DNA of 64,000 nt from Lasiosphaeris hirsuta (taxonomy: Eukaryota; Ascomycota; Sordariomycetes; Sordariales; Lasiosphaeriaceae): NCBI GenBank assembly GCA_030549175.1, contig JAUKUA010000002.1, positions 6,324,001-6,388,000 on the forward strand, written 5' to 3'. How positions within the stretch are numbered: position 1 is the stretch's first letter; every line of letters begins with the position of its first letter. Of this stretch, positions 11,844-23,200 are shown piece after piece. The position numbers and the translations under genes were made by a program. Under the pieces are notes generated by a model. The model saw only the letters and a list, made by a program, of their open reading frames with translations, searched no databases and was not told where the DNA came from.

Positions 11844-12907
11844 ATCCTTCTTTACGAATGCCTCATTTCTGCAGCATTCGTTTTAAGGATAGCCTACTAA
11901 TGCTCCATTAGCCAAAACTTTACAGAGGCACCAACGTTCCATATGATCAACGAGGTATCCATGTATGGGACATAATCTATGAGTAAACCGCAACTGACAA
12001 TATATCAACTCCCTTGCCTAGCTTGAGGGTTTTGATCACGCTGTCGAGTGTCATTCTCTCATGCAGATAGAGTCTCTCAACGTCAGCACGATATTGTTCA
12101 ATTGGTCTTTGACTTTGATTTCCGCATAGTAACCTGTCATCCACGCTACGGCGCACAATAGTTTACGAGGAGTGAGATGATATCTTGATATATGTATTGA
12201 ACCCGCCAAGAAATTGGCTCCGATGGATTCCAAAAGTCGGGTAAAATATCCAAAAAAAAAAAAAAAAAAAAAACCCCCGAATTGAAGTTGCGGGGCCAGC
12301 GGTGAAGGGTGGGGAAGAAGGGAGCCTTACGATGTAATGGTGAGGGGGCTCTGAGCGACTGCACTGTCTTTTGCGCCGGAGATGTGACGCACCCGACACA
12401 AGGCTCTCAACGCCCGGCAGAGGGAGTTGTGTGCACGAGATAGCCGGTACAAATATGTATCGGTGGCCGGATTTCTGTGCCAGGGTAAGGAGATGAGGTG
12501 GAAAAGGAGAGAGGGTGCAGAAGGAGACGAGGTGGAAAAGGAGAGAGGGTGCAGAAGGAGACGAGTTTGGAGGGGGGGATAGGAAGGGGGGTGGGGAGTG
12601 CGTTGTGGCGGTTCATTCCATTCCATACTAGTCGAGTAGTGCACGGGATGGATGATTGGTGTCCAGTGGCTACATAAGACGGCGTTCCTGCATGGTTTGA
12701 AAGTTGCGCATAGCCGAGATAAGTGGATGGATGAATGAATCGGGCCGTCTGCTATGAAAATGGGACACGCAGTTCCTTTGATAATATTCACTTCCTTTCC
12801 ATTTTCCAACTCTTGGAAATAAAATCGTTGTTGCATTTAGTAGGTTACGGACGCAGTTCTATTTCACTTAAATTCCACCCTGTTCTCCGTCAATTCCGTC
12901 TTCCATC
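11844..12907. other. Intergenic with A22 tract and a 34-bp tandem duplication
   Basis: A run of 22 A lies at 12252-12273. No gene is supported. Pyrimidine-rich open frames on the minus strand (12327-12836) come from the GA-rich repeat at 12491-12564. Confidence 0.45.
12491..12564. repeat. 34-bp tandem duplication, GA-rich
   Basis: The unit GAGGTGGAAAAGGAGAGAGG plus GTGCAGAAGGAGAC occurs twice head to tail (from 12495 and 12529). Confidence 0.85.
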
Positions 12908-13291
12908 ATGACGGCGATGAATCCCGAAGCTATCATTGGGCTTCTGGCCCTCGCTATCACGCTTCCAACCACTGTGATGGCGATGATGAAATGCTACAAC
13001 AACCTGAGGGAAAGGCGCTGTTCCCGACGGCTAGACGGTTGGCTACACTTTGCTAGGTTTACGAAAATGCCTACGAGACAACTTAACCCTCTAACATCAA
13101 TATTTACGTCAGAGGAATGCAGCATTTCCCATTTTCCTACTCGGCCAACATTGTACACCGCTGCAAGCCGGCCTGACCGTGTATCGATTCTTCCATTTCG
13201 ATCCGAATCGGACGTGTTTAGGACAGCGGTGGCATGGGAATGTGTAAATCAGACAACGTATCGAAATGCAATCGCGTCACCTGAACCCTAG
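12908..13291 (+). CDS. Small hypothetical protein with one N-terminal membrane segment
   Basis: A 127-residue frame starts MTAMNPEAIIGLLALAITLP, followed by TTVMAMMKCYNNLRERR. That is a single hydrophobic helix with a basic cytoplasmic flank, an arrangement seen at the N-terminus of many uncharacterised fungal accessory proteins. The rest (residues 40-127) has no recognisable domain. Its C-terminal part (RTAVAWECVNQTTY) is echoed by RTAVTWEWVNLTTR in a diverged copy of the DNA at 14630-14716. It could be a truncated gene. No intron was identified. Confidence 0.35.
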   Translation: MTAMNPEAIIGLLALAITLPTTVMAMMKCYNNLRERRCSRRLDGWLHFARFTKMPTRQLNPLTSIFTSEECSISHFPTRPTLYTAASRPDRVSILPFRSESDVFRTAVAWECVNQTTYRNAIASPEP

Positions 13292-15866
13292 CGGGTAACT
13301 AGTACTCAGTGGTAGATTGTATTGAGGGATAGAGTGCAGTATTCAGACGGCGGGTCTCTACGTTGGCAGGGTTAATTAGACATTGATATTGTATTCTTTA
13401 ATCAACGCCATCTCAGCCTGTCTTGACATTACATGTAGCAAATGAGTATGGAAGTACCCGGGCCAGATGGCAGACAGCAGATGGTGAGTCGAAGCAGCTG
13501 TGAAGACAGGGCTACATGACTGATTGGGTTACAATCCCAGTATACCAGATCGCAATTACTGGTAACTATTGAGGATGCATGTCACGGTAATGTCCCAACT
13601 AGTTCTTGTGGTAAGTTTAAGTCTTGCTTTCAGTCCTTTCTATGGCATATCTAGAAGAAAATGGAAAAGACTTGGACTCTCCCACACGCAAGCTTCAAAG
13701 GTCTATCCCCTTGAGCTCAGTTACTTGTTTCCTTGTATGGTTCTCAGCACTGTTGGAAATCGGAGTCATAATCCCGACGAAAGAAATACCCTTCAGCACA
13801 TCCGTTATGCATCAACATTAGCACCATTGTCCGCAACTTAAAAATATCGATTGCACCAACGGCTGTAACTCCGCCACTTGTGGCTATTTTAACCCCCTTG
13901 GCGTTCTCCCCCACAGCTTAATGGCCTGTTTAGGGGTTTGAAACATACCTGCCCAAGTAGCCTGAGGCACCCTATATTCAACGATAGGTAGCTCTGTTGG
14001 TAACAACGTTGGGGGGAGTTGGGCGAGAAAGTGGACCTTGACGGTATGATCAAGAGCCTCAATTCGATCAAAGTATTTCGAGATCCGAGTCAGCTCGCCA
14101 ATTGCCATCATTCGATACGTTATCATCAGGCATACAATGCCACTTCGTTTGGCTATACTGTAGCCAAAGTGAGTGCCAAGACGTCGATGAGCAGGACTGC
14201 GTGCAGGTTTCCATAGTAGATGAAATGCAAGGCAGTAGTGTCCTCCCCTTCTCGTTAGGAGGTCTAGAGGCGGGCTCTTGGAACCATGAATGGGATTCCT
14301 CGACCCAAGTCGACCAGGTATATGTCCCCCCCACCCCCCCCCCCCCCTGTCCTTACACGTCTCCGAAGTGCTGCTCTGGAGGCTGCTGTGGTGGTGCAAG
14401 TTACCCGTAAAACACCGCTTTTGATTGGATAGTACAGTGCCCGGCAGCTGGATTGTGGGAGGTCGCGCATCAGTAGGTCCCGCGTTTCGGTCTTGGCGGG
14501 GTCCAGGTTTTAGACCTAGATCCTCCACCAACATCTATAGGCACAAAACTTGAAGAATGTGGTGCCGTCCTTTCCCCAATTCACACAAAGTATGCTAGGC
14601 AACTTATCTACCGTTTTGCACACTTGGCCGTGCATCGAACTTTCCCCTTCGCTCTGGGTCCAAGGTGTCGGTTAGGACGGCGGTGACGTGGGAATGGGTG
14701 AATTTAACAACTCGGTAGGCTGCTGCTGGTTACCCTACATGTACGATTTTTGACAGGCCTGTTGTTGAGTGATGCCAGAAATACGCTAAAGTATTGAATG
14801 TAAAAGACGCTTGAAGATGTCCACGATGGTGTTGAATCATGTACCTTTTGATCAAGTGATCTCTCAACCAAGTCGGGCTTTCGCTGTCATTGAATGTCAT
14901 GTGGAGCAAGTTTGCAGTAACATCAAGTCCCCGGACTAGCCCCAATCCCACGTCCAGCCCAGGGAACTCCCGCTCTGCCGATCTCCCGGTCGGGCCAAGC
15001 GCCGTCGAGAACGTGCTAAGAATTTTAGGTGCTAGATTTTGGGTGCTAGAGTTTAGGTGCCAAAATTTAGGTGCCAGATTTTAGGTGCCAGATTTTAGGT
15101 GCCAGACTTTAGGTGCCAGAATTTAAAGGGAAGGCGCGGGTGTGGTGCGGCCGTGACATGCATTTTGTTCCCCACTGCGCATGTCTTTGATAGGCTCCAA
15201 TTGTCTCTCACGAGTTCTCCGCCTGACAATTTGTAAAGCAATCTCATCATCGTCACCAGCTATGGAACCAGCTAACCCGAAGCAGCGCTCCCTCTTCCAT
15301 TTCGAGGAACCCCTCCAACCTCACCGCTGCCGGCAAGAAAGCACGGAAGGGTGCTAACGCTGCGCCAAGCTGGCCGACCCTGGCGTGCTAGCGGGACCCG
15401 TGGTGCTAGTGCCGCACCTTCTGGGCTCCCGAAGTCTCCTGGGGGTCGCCGAGGGGGCGCATCACGGCGCTCGAGGTGGCACTAGGTCGTGAAGGCTGGC
15501 GGCCCGGGAAGTGAAAGCGCGACATGCAGCACGCTCAATGCAAACGGCACGCGCCGAGAGGTGCAGGTGAGGCCGCGAGCCGGCCTCCAATTGATGACGA
15601 TTGCCGGCCAGAGAACCCCATGTCGAACCCCCCCCCCTCCCCTTTGGCGGCCACCCCGGCGGTCGTCCCCCTGTTACCCGGGCCCATGGCCCTTTCGAAC
15701 CCTCTTCCTAATGCGTACCGATCCGCTGCAGCGGCGTCTTTAGTCGCTTCTTATCTTCGCTCCATCTGCTGGTGCCGGTGCGCAACCTTCTCCTCTTCTC
15801 TCTTTTCAGCTGTTGGGGGGGTCTTTATATTTTCTATTAGGCAGCCCGTGTTTCAAAAAACGCATC
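13292..15866. other. Gene-poor region with diverged duplicate and minisatellite
   Basis: No gene is supported in this 2.5 kb. It contains a ~85-bp diverged copy (14630-14716) of DNA inside the 12908-13291 frame, C-rich tracts near 14325-14350, and the 15-bp repeat at 15022-15125. Long minus-strand frames (13884-14534) show no family features. Confidence 0.45.
15022..15125. repeat. 15-bp minisatellite TTTAGGTGCCAGATT, about seven copies
   Basis: Imperfect head-to-tail units of TTTAGGTGCCAGATT, with GCTAGAT and GCCAAAA variants. They lie ~750 bp upstream of the methyltransferase gene. Confidence 0.85.
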
Positions 15867-17410
15867 ATGTCCGACCAGCCAAAGGTCGCGTCCGTGCCCA
15901 CGGAGAAGCCTGCCGTACCGGTCGTAGCGGATACCACCGCGCCTGTCCTGGAGGAGAGGCCCGCCGCAGAGGCCTCAATCGAGATTGCGCCCGGTGCATC
16001 CCCCTCCGGCCATCTCGAGGCCGCGCCGCTCGTATGACCCGGAAGATGTATAACATGGCGTGTCGCAGAAACTAATTAATTGGCGCCAGGATGATGACTA
16101 CGACAACGATTCAGCCCTCGGCGACGATGCGTGAGTCTCTCTTTCAATAGGCGTGTGAGATTACAGGCTGACACGGGGCTTACAGACAGAGCTCGACGGC
16201 ATCCATCTCGTCGAGCATTCTAGACTACAGGGCCATCAAGGGTCGGACGTACCACAGCGCCCGGCATCCGACCGATTACTTCACCCCGAACGACGAGCAG
16301 CAGCAGGAGTCTGTCGATCTCTGGTGCGTCAGCCCTTTCGGCGAGGCGGCGTGGTAGCCCAGCATCACCGACTAATTTTCCACAGCCATCACTATCTCAC
16401 ACTTCTCCTGGGCGGCAAGCTGTATCTCGCGCCGCTCAACGAGGATGCTATTGAGGTTAGTAACCCCCCGTTTTCCTCTTCTTCTTCACATGACAGGGAC
16501 GCGCATCTAACATGGCCCTCAGAACGTCCTTGATATCGGCACTGGTACAGGTAAGATCACACCCCGCTCTCGTCTTGGATAGCTCGAACCTAACGTCGTC
16601 TCCAGGAATTTGGGCCATGTAGCTGCTCCCCTCCCCCCCTCCCCATCCAACCGTGACCACACCCATACTCACCCCCTCCAGCGACTTCGCCGATGCGCAC
16701 CCGCACGCGCAGGTGGTGGGCACCGACCTATCCCCGATGCAGCCGACGTGGATACCGCCCAACATGCGGTTCGAGGTGGACGACGCGTCGCTCGAGTGGA
16801 CGTGGGGCGAGGGCACCTTTGACTTTGTGCACATACGGTACCTGTTCGGGGCCATCGCCGACTGGGGCGCGCTGTTCAAGCAGGCCTTCCGGGCGGCCAA
16901 GCCGGGCGGGTGGGTGCAGTCGGGCGAGGTGGACGTGGCGTGGGTGAGCGACGACGGCACCGTCGAGGCCAACGAGACCGTCCAGACCTGGAACCGGCTG
17001 TACAGGGAGGGCGGGCAGAAGATTGGGTGCTCCTTCACGCTTGTTGCTGATGACGTGCAGCGCAAGGGGTTTGAGGAGGCCGGGTTCACTGATATCCATG
17101 TCGAGACGCTCAAGATCCCTACCGGAGGGTGGCCGCTCGACCGCAAGCTAGCAGAAATCGGGACCATAGTGCAGGCGACGTTGGAGAATGATATCGAGGG
17201 TGAGTTTCTGCGGGCTTCGGCTATTGCGAGGCGACACTGACAGCGATCCGCACAGGCTACACTCTCATGTTGTGGCACAACGTGCTCAACTGGCCCGCCG
17301 AGGATTACCAAATGTTCCTCATGTCGATGCGCAAGGTCTTGAGAAACAGGAGGATCCACGGCTACATTGTACAGCGCTACGTCTACGGACGGAAGCCAGA
17401 GACGGCCTAG
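15867..17410 (+). CDS. LaeA-like SAM-dependent methyltransferase
   Basis: Eight exons: 15867-16031, 16090-16130, 16186-16323, 16386-16455, 16523-16550, 16606-16618, 16682-17199 and 17256-17410. One exon is only 13 bp. The frames close to a 375-residue product. Residues 1-75 are a disordered acidic/Pro-Ala leader. The family's [17 protein letters not shown] precedes SAM motif I ([15 protein letters not shown], residues ~139-153). Then come the [20 protein letters not shown] segment and FDFVHIRYL...[14 protein letters not shown], typical of LaeA/TAM-type fungal methyltransferases. Characterised relatives include LaeA, a velvet-complex regulator of secondary metabolism; most paralogs have no known substrate. 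No biosynthetic cluster is visible around it, so a pathway role cannot be assigned. Confidence 0.9.
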
Positions 17411-17912
17411 GGGGTTCTCTTGGGTGTCTGGCTGGATGTCTGGCTGGATGTTAGGGACTGGGATTTGGCAGCATCAAAAGGGATAAAATCATGCAGCGGT
17501 TTGAATCTATTACATCTTTTTTCCGTTTCTTGATTCAAGCAGCCTGAATAAGACGACTGGTGGACTTGAGGTGAACCGTGAGGTAGTCACCATAAGAATT
17601 GAGGAAATTCCCATTCTTCGGCCTTCTGTGTAACAACAGGTAATGCATCCAAGGCCTGTTGAAGCTATTTTTCTCTTGAATAAGTAAAAAAAGATTTTCT
17701 AACAACGAGGTTAGCATGCAGAGCATGCCCTTCAGGGCATTCCCTGTCTCCATCCTGTAGTTTCGAAGCAAAGCCAGCATAAACGCGCATACGCGATGGA
17801 GCAGGTGGATCATCATAACAGAATCTACACCAGATATTGGATTTCTGCAAGGAGCTGTGGAGCGTACTAATCGAGATGGATAAGTCTCCATCCTATCATC
17901 AATCGGGTATGG
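17411..17912. other. Intergenic, nothing recognised
   Basis: This is the spacer between the methyltransferase gene and the tRNA gene. Short minus-strand frames have no recognisable features. Confidence 0.4.
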
Positions 17913-17991
17913 TGTAACGGTAACATTTCTGACTCTCAAATCTTCATGGTTGAGCACTCAGGGGCCCGGGGTTCGATTCCCCGTATCCGAG
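17913..17991 (+). tRNA. tRNA-Glu (anticodon CTC) with an intron
   Basis: The acceptor stem TCGGGTA (17913-17919) pairs with TATCCGA (17984-17990), with one G-T pair and discriminator G. The D-arm region reads TGGTGTAACGGTAACAT and the T-arm GGGGTTCGATTCCCC. The anticodon stem TCTGA pairs with TCAGG. The enclosed loop is 25 nt and is best read as a 7-nt loop CTCTCA+C with an 18-nt intron after position 37. The intron contains TTGAG, able to pair with the anticodon region CTCAA, the standard pre-tRNA anticodon-intron helix. The D-loop looks one base shorter than in typical tRNA-Glu. Confidence 0.78.
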
Positions 17992-20624
17992 ATTTATATT
18001 AATTCTGAATATTATCAGTGTGTTGACATTTTATTTTTGCTCACAATCACTTTGGGAGTTCTCTTGTTGGCTGAGCTGTTTTTGTTGCCTTTAATCCGAG
18101 TTCTTGTTAGACGGTTCCGAAAGATCCTTCGGGAACGGCACCCGACGCACGGGTTGTTCGATTCTGGCGCATGTCATTTCTTTGAACGAGCATCATGTAA
18201 TTGGCGCATGCCATTTTTGGGAGCAAGCATGTAAGAAGCTGCAATATGTGAGTATTTGGAATGCAGGCGGCACAGTGGTCAAGTTATGTTTGGCAGCACT
18301 GCTCGTGACAAAGAGCGGCCATTCCCTAAACGGAAATATTTTGCTGAGGATGGATCGCATGTGAACCATCATGATGTGCTCTTATGTGCGTCTCTCCCGC
18401 CTATTGGCTGTGTTTCATGTATAACGGCAGACAAACCGAGATGTGGCGGAGCTCGGGGCTCATGCCCAGATTGTGGTGTCAAACAACCCACGATCCCGGA
18501 TATCCCACTGCTGACCGGCCACAACACCGGTCAACTCCGAGGCGACCAGGTACCTCGTCCCCTCCCTCTGCGTCCTCCCACGTTTTGATACGTCCGAGCT
18601 CGCGCCGGCTGATCCAACTGGCCACAGCCAGGCCTGTCGCTTACATGCCCGTGCGAAAGACCCTTCCGGGACCTAGTCGCGCGGTGTGACAGAGAAACCC
18701 GGGTCGAAGGCTCGGCCAGGGCCGGCAGCGCCAGATAGCCACGCCCGCAGGCCACTGGCAGCACATGGCCCTGATCCAAGGACCCGGGCATGCAGCCATG
18801 GCGTGATAGGCCACAGCTTCCCTCGGGGCGCTCGGTTCTCCAAACGCCCCGTCTAAACCACGTACCGGGTCCGGGGATGTCAGCCCTCTGTTTCATCATT
18901 TTTGCTCGGCACTCTGGCTCTTGCGTCATTGCTGAGTGTGCCGATGCCGTCTCATTCGTAGACGTGCCGCTGTCGCCGCAGGTAGAGTACCTACATGAGT
19001 CTGCTAAGTTTAGGAACAGGAGAGAATTCCCACCCAACACGGCCGAGCTGTGAAGCTTCAGCACCACAATGGTTTTCTCGAGGATTCCCCCGCGTCTTAC
19101 GCGTCATGGCTTACCGGCATTGTGGCATGCCTTGATCTGAGAATGACGCCTCGTGGTGGGGGATTATCGCTATCGCGTATGCTGGCTGACACTGCCATCA
19201 CCTCCAGGCAAGGCCGAAAGATCACTGCAGTTAGGCATCCAGGTTGTGCAACCGTAGCTGAGGCCTCTCGGCCGACATCACTTTACGTGTTGTGCCAACT
19301 CGTAAGACCGAGTCGAAATAGGCATGCCGTCGAATATGACAACCAGCGAGAGCCGGGCAGCGGCAGGCAGATTCGGATCAGCAGCCACGATATGCCAAGT
19401 GTTTTGGGCGTGTGCGACCTGGGTGAGCCTGTTTGCGGCTCCACGTGCCCTCACCAGGCAGGGCAAAGGTCCGAAGGTGCAACGTCGTCACTCAGCACGG
19501 CGTGGGCGGGCCCGGTTTTCTGGTCGCATTGTCCCACGCGAAGGACCAGGCCCACGGCACGGGTCCCAATCGGCTCAATTCCACCCATATGTTCTAGTGT
19601 TGGCCGTCCCGGAGCAGGGGACTAGGAAGACCTGGCGGGACGCCGGGGGCCGGCACGGTAGACAGCGCTCGAGCTGATAAGACGGCGAGAGGAGGGGGGG
19701 GGGGGGGGGGGGAAAGGGGGGCCAATTGCGAAAGACCTCGCCAAAGACTGTCGCCCTGGGAAATGACATTACCGGACTCAACCGCTTCCTGGGTCGGTCC
19801 TGTCTCCCACCTTTCCGGCTCGTCCGGGCAGCCCTATGCGGCGTAGTGGTGGGAAAAAGGGGGAGGGGTGCGGTGGTAAAACCGGTGAACTCTGGCGGTC
19901 GGGTCGGGGGTGTCGGGGGTGTCGCGGGTGTCGGGGGTGTCGAGGGTACCGTCTTGACCCCTGGAGATGGCCTAAAGGAGGAGTGGGGTCTACCAGCGTC
20001 CAGCGTCCAGCGTCCAGAGCCCAGAGGATTCGGGCGCCCATCACCTGCAGTTAGAACGCGGCGGCCAGGCGGCACAGCACCTTGAGAATCCCCGTCGTGA
20101 TGCTGCCAGGGGCCCAGGTGGGAGACGGAATGGGGGACGCTAAAGCAACCCATTCGCACAGAGACATGCACTGGCCAGAGAAAGAAAAAAAAAACACTTG
20201 TGCCTTGTTGAGCTGTCATACGAGGCTCGAGAGGTGCAAAGACGGCGACAGTATGCCATCTGTATAAATAGCAAATTGCGCGTCCTGCCTTCGCCGAACT
20301 CGAGCAGCCAAGTTCTTTCCCGCTCCCTCCCCCAAAACCCGCTCACTCGCCACTGCCTCCCTCCGTCTTCGGAACGAGCACAGCTGCACTTTCATCGCGC
20401 TTGCCCTCCACTTTGCCCTCCTCTGCCCGCCCTCGCGCGAAACATTGCACAAACACCCAGAAGTAAGGCAAGTAACAAGTACGCCCGAGCAAGCCGTGTG
20501 CCCCAGCGCCCGGCGGCAGCTAAATTGCCCACCGCTAACCTTGAAGTCGCCGCTAAAAACAGACGCGAGAGGACGGCCCGAAGAAAAGAAGAAAAAAAAG
20601 AAAAAAAGGAACGAAAGGAACAAG
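17992..20624. other. Long gene-poor region with G19 tract and minisatellites
   Basis: No gene is supported over 2.6 kb, although long GC-rich frames occur on both strands. Notable are a G19 run at 19694-19712, a 9-bp GGGTGTCGG-type repeat at ~19900-19945, and a CCAGCGT triplication near 19998-20020. The last ~350 bp before 20625 are CT-rich and may be promoter or 5' UTR of the small ORF that follows. Confidence 0.45.
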
Positions 20625-20771
20625 ATGAAACGGGAGACCAGCAAGACAGACGACTGCCAAGACCACATGGCCGACAAGTACTGTGACCACTATGCAATGC
20701 ACGGGTGCACTGCAACCACGCCAGCAAACCAGAGCCTCTGCGGCAACTGCCAGAAAGGGCTCTGCCCTTGA
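20625..20771 (+). CDS. 48-residue Cys/His-rich small protein
   Basis: The ATG at 20625 opens a 48-codon frame. After a charged start (MKRETSKTDDCQDHMADK) comes the motif YCDHYAMHGC...LCGNCQKGLCP. The Cys/His spacing CxH...HxC...CxxC...C would suit a zinc-binding module, although no named family comes to mind. It follows a long pyrimidine-rich stretch and an A/G-rich leader, which resembles a fungal 5' UTR. The frame is open further upstream to 20445 but that part is low-complexity Lys/Glu. Short length makes the call uncertain. Confidence 0.45.
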   Translation: MKRETSKTDDCQDHMADKYCDHYAMHGCTATTPANQSLCGNCQKGLCP

Positions 20772-21894
20772 CACGGCCCGTCCACTCATCAGCGCGCGCT
20801 CGGCACTCGACCGCGCTGTGACCAGTCGCCCACCACCACCTCATTTCGCTTCCGATTTGTTCCCGTGGCGTCGCGATTTTTTTTTTGGTGGTTTTTCTCT
20901 GGCCTTTTTTCTGTTGGCATATTTGTTTGCCATGACATGAAAGAAGTGTCACGCCACGACGGCCGGCTCATGCCATTTGCCAGGCATCATCGGGGGAGGA
21001 GGGTTGCTTTTGTGTAGTGTCGCCATGTCCATCTTTTTGGCAAAGTGTTGGATTGGATCGGAGTACTCAGACGGTGACGGCGATAATGGCTTTGGCGTTT
21101 TCTGGGGAGGTGGGCGGGCAGTGCAACGAGCTCTAGTCCGCTTTCGTACTTGTGGCCCACACCGAGGGACAAGGTCGGGAAGGAATAATGTGTGTGTGCT
21201 ACGGGGCGTGTTGAGATGATGCAAGTCAGTATGCGATTCTGAAAGTCGTGATGTGGTTTTTATTTACATGTGTTGTGTCATGTGGGAGATATTTTGCTAT
21301 ACAACGACGTACCTTGTGACCGATGGGTAGGTAAAACAAGCAACAAGTGCGGTATCAATTACAAGCAACACCCCCTGGTGCTACCTCGCCGGTACGGAGA
21401 CTATTTGACACTGATATTTGCACATGCTCTCCCACATCCGCTCTACACATAAATCCAGCCCTTGTACACTTCCATCCCTGCCTGACCAATACTACTCGCA
21501 GCCGCACACAACCATGTGACCCATGGGCGTCAAATCTCCCATGGCAGCCACCGACCCCGCCACCCCTGGAGCCCTCCGAGGTCATAGCCTATAATCCGTA
21601 TCCGTACCGACATAACAATCATCCATCGTGAGACACTCCATAGCATCATATTGTCCGATGTCGGAAACCACAAAAACCTCATTCCACTTTGCAAAACATG
21701 CCTCATAAACGTCAGCCCCCAACCCTTAACCACCACCCCCTTCGACACCAAAAAGAAATCCAAACCAAAACCACTTCCTTCAACCCACCAACCCAATCAC
21801 CCCTCCGCTCCAGATCCCTCTTGACCCAGCCCCTGATACCCATACCCATACCCCCGGGCCAATATCCCATCGCCGCGCGAAACTTGGGCCGGCT
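20772..21894. other. Intergenic, nothing recognised
   Basis: T-rich tract at 20878-20886. No frame has domain features on either strand. Confidence 0.4.
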
Positions 21895-23200
21895 CTACAT
21901 CGAGATGGACACTAGCGCGCCGTTGCACTCATCCACTCGGTAGAACACCCACCCACCGACACCGCCCTCCCCCCCGGGGATACACATGGCCCTGCAGGAA
22001 ATGCAGCGGCGGCGGGTGCGCGGCGGGCGTAATAACCGCCTCGGGCACGGGTTCCAGCGCCGGGACGTGATGGTTGTAGGCTGGGAGGGGGAGATGGGAG
22101 GGGAAGGCGGATGACCACGCTGGTGCGCGTGGGTCTTGGGATGGCAGGTGGAGGGGGTGAGGCTAGAGAGATAGGGAGATGGGGAGAAGGGGCTTGAGAG
22201 GTGGCGGGCCACCTGCTGGGTTGGCATGCGCGGAGGCGGGATGTAGTGGCCCGGGGCGCTTGGGGAAAGGGGTGGAGGAGGGGGTTGAAGCACGGGGAGG
22301 CGGCATCAGCTGGGTGCGACGGCGTGCTTTGTTGGCCTGACGGTAGAGGGTGCGTCGGGGAGAGACACCGATGGTGGGAGGCCCGGTGGTGGGAGGCCCG
22401 GTGGTAGGAGATCAGGTGGCGGGAGCTGGGGAGCAAACGAATCTGGGAGGGGCGGGCTGAGGGCTGCTGCATCCCGTGGCAATGGCTGAGATGGCTCGGG
22501 TTGGCTGGCGGGAGCCGTGTGAGGTTGACTGTGTGTGTAAGGGTGCCCGGGGAGGTCGGGCTCGAATGGAGAGGCGACATACTTCTTCACATTCTCCACT
22601 GACATGAGGATATGATTGACCAGGTTCTGGGCTCCGGCCCGAACTGGCGCTCGACATCGATGGCAGCCATCTAAAGGGCCCGAACAAACTCTCAAAGCTC
22701 AGGGGGAGTCATGTCATTCTCGGAATTCTCGAGCTCCATTGCAGTCAGCCGTTAGCTATTAGCGTCGTCGATGGCGTGCTGAGACGTACTCACATCATTC
22801 TCGGCAACTAGGGGATGTGGTCCGTTGTCTCCGGGTCCCGGGAAGCCGCTTACCATCTCCCCGTAAACCGGCGGAGCCTGATACCCCGAGAATGGAATTG
22901 GGATGATCGACCGTGGGTTGGGGGAGGCACCGGCGCTATCTTGTAGTCTACTGTTAGTCTGGGCGGGCGCCTTCGAATGGCATCACGAATCAACGCCGAC
23001 GGATTCTGTTTTCTGTTGGCGGCGAAGCTCGCCCCTCTCACCGTACTTGGTGGCCAATACCGTCCTACCCAGGGCTTGCCCCGACGGCTGCGCTGGGCTG
23101 TTGAACAGCTCTCTTTTTCCCGTCCCCTTCAGGAGCTGAACTTTCTTGGTGCCCTGTTCGTGGACGGGTCAGAGTCAGCACGTACTCGCGCGCGAAACTT
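21895..23200 (-). CDS. Possible proline-rich disordered protein gene, exon structure unresolved
   Basis: Several minus-strand frames look coding but do not join simply. Near 22930-22800 is IIPIPFSGYQAPPVYGEMVS, followed by GFPGPGDNGPHPLVAEND and a good donor GTGAGT. Near 22700-22350 is QNLVNHILMSVENVKKYVAS, then a Pro-rich tail with PPGLPPPGLPP repeats. Upstream, around 23150-23000, is a basic segment VQLLKGTGKRELFNSPAQP. These could be exons of one intrinsically disordered protein. I could not find a splice set that closes with confidence, and the region could equally be GC-rich non-coding DNA. Confidence 0.3.

Noticed and set aside
17950..18234. 94-codon plus-strand frame with two hydrophobic segments
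   Set aside because: It begins inside the tRNA gene and has no other coding features.
19575..20219. Pro-rich 214-codon minus-strand frame
   Set aside because: Spans the G19 tract and minisatellites; the open frame is explained by GC-rich repeats.
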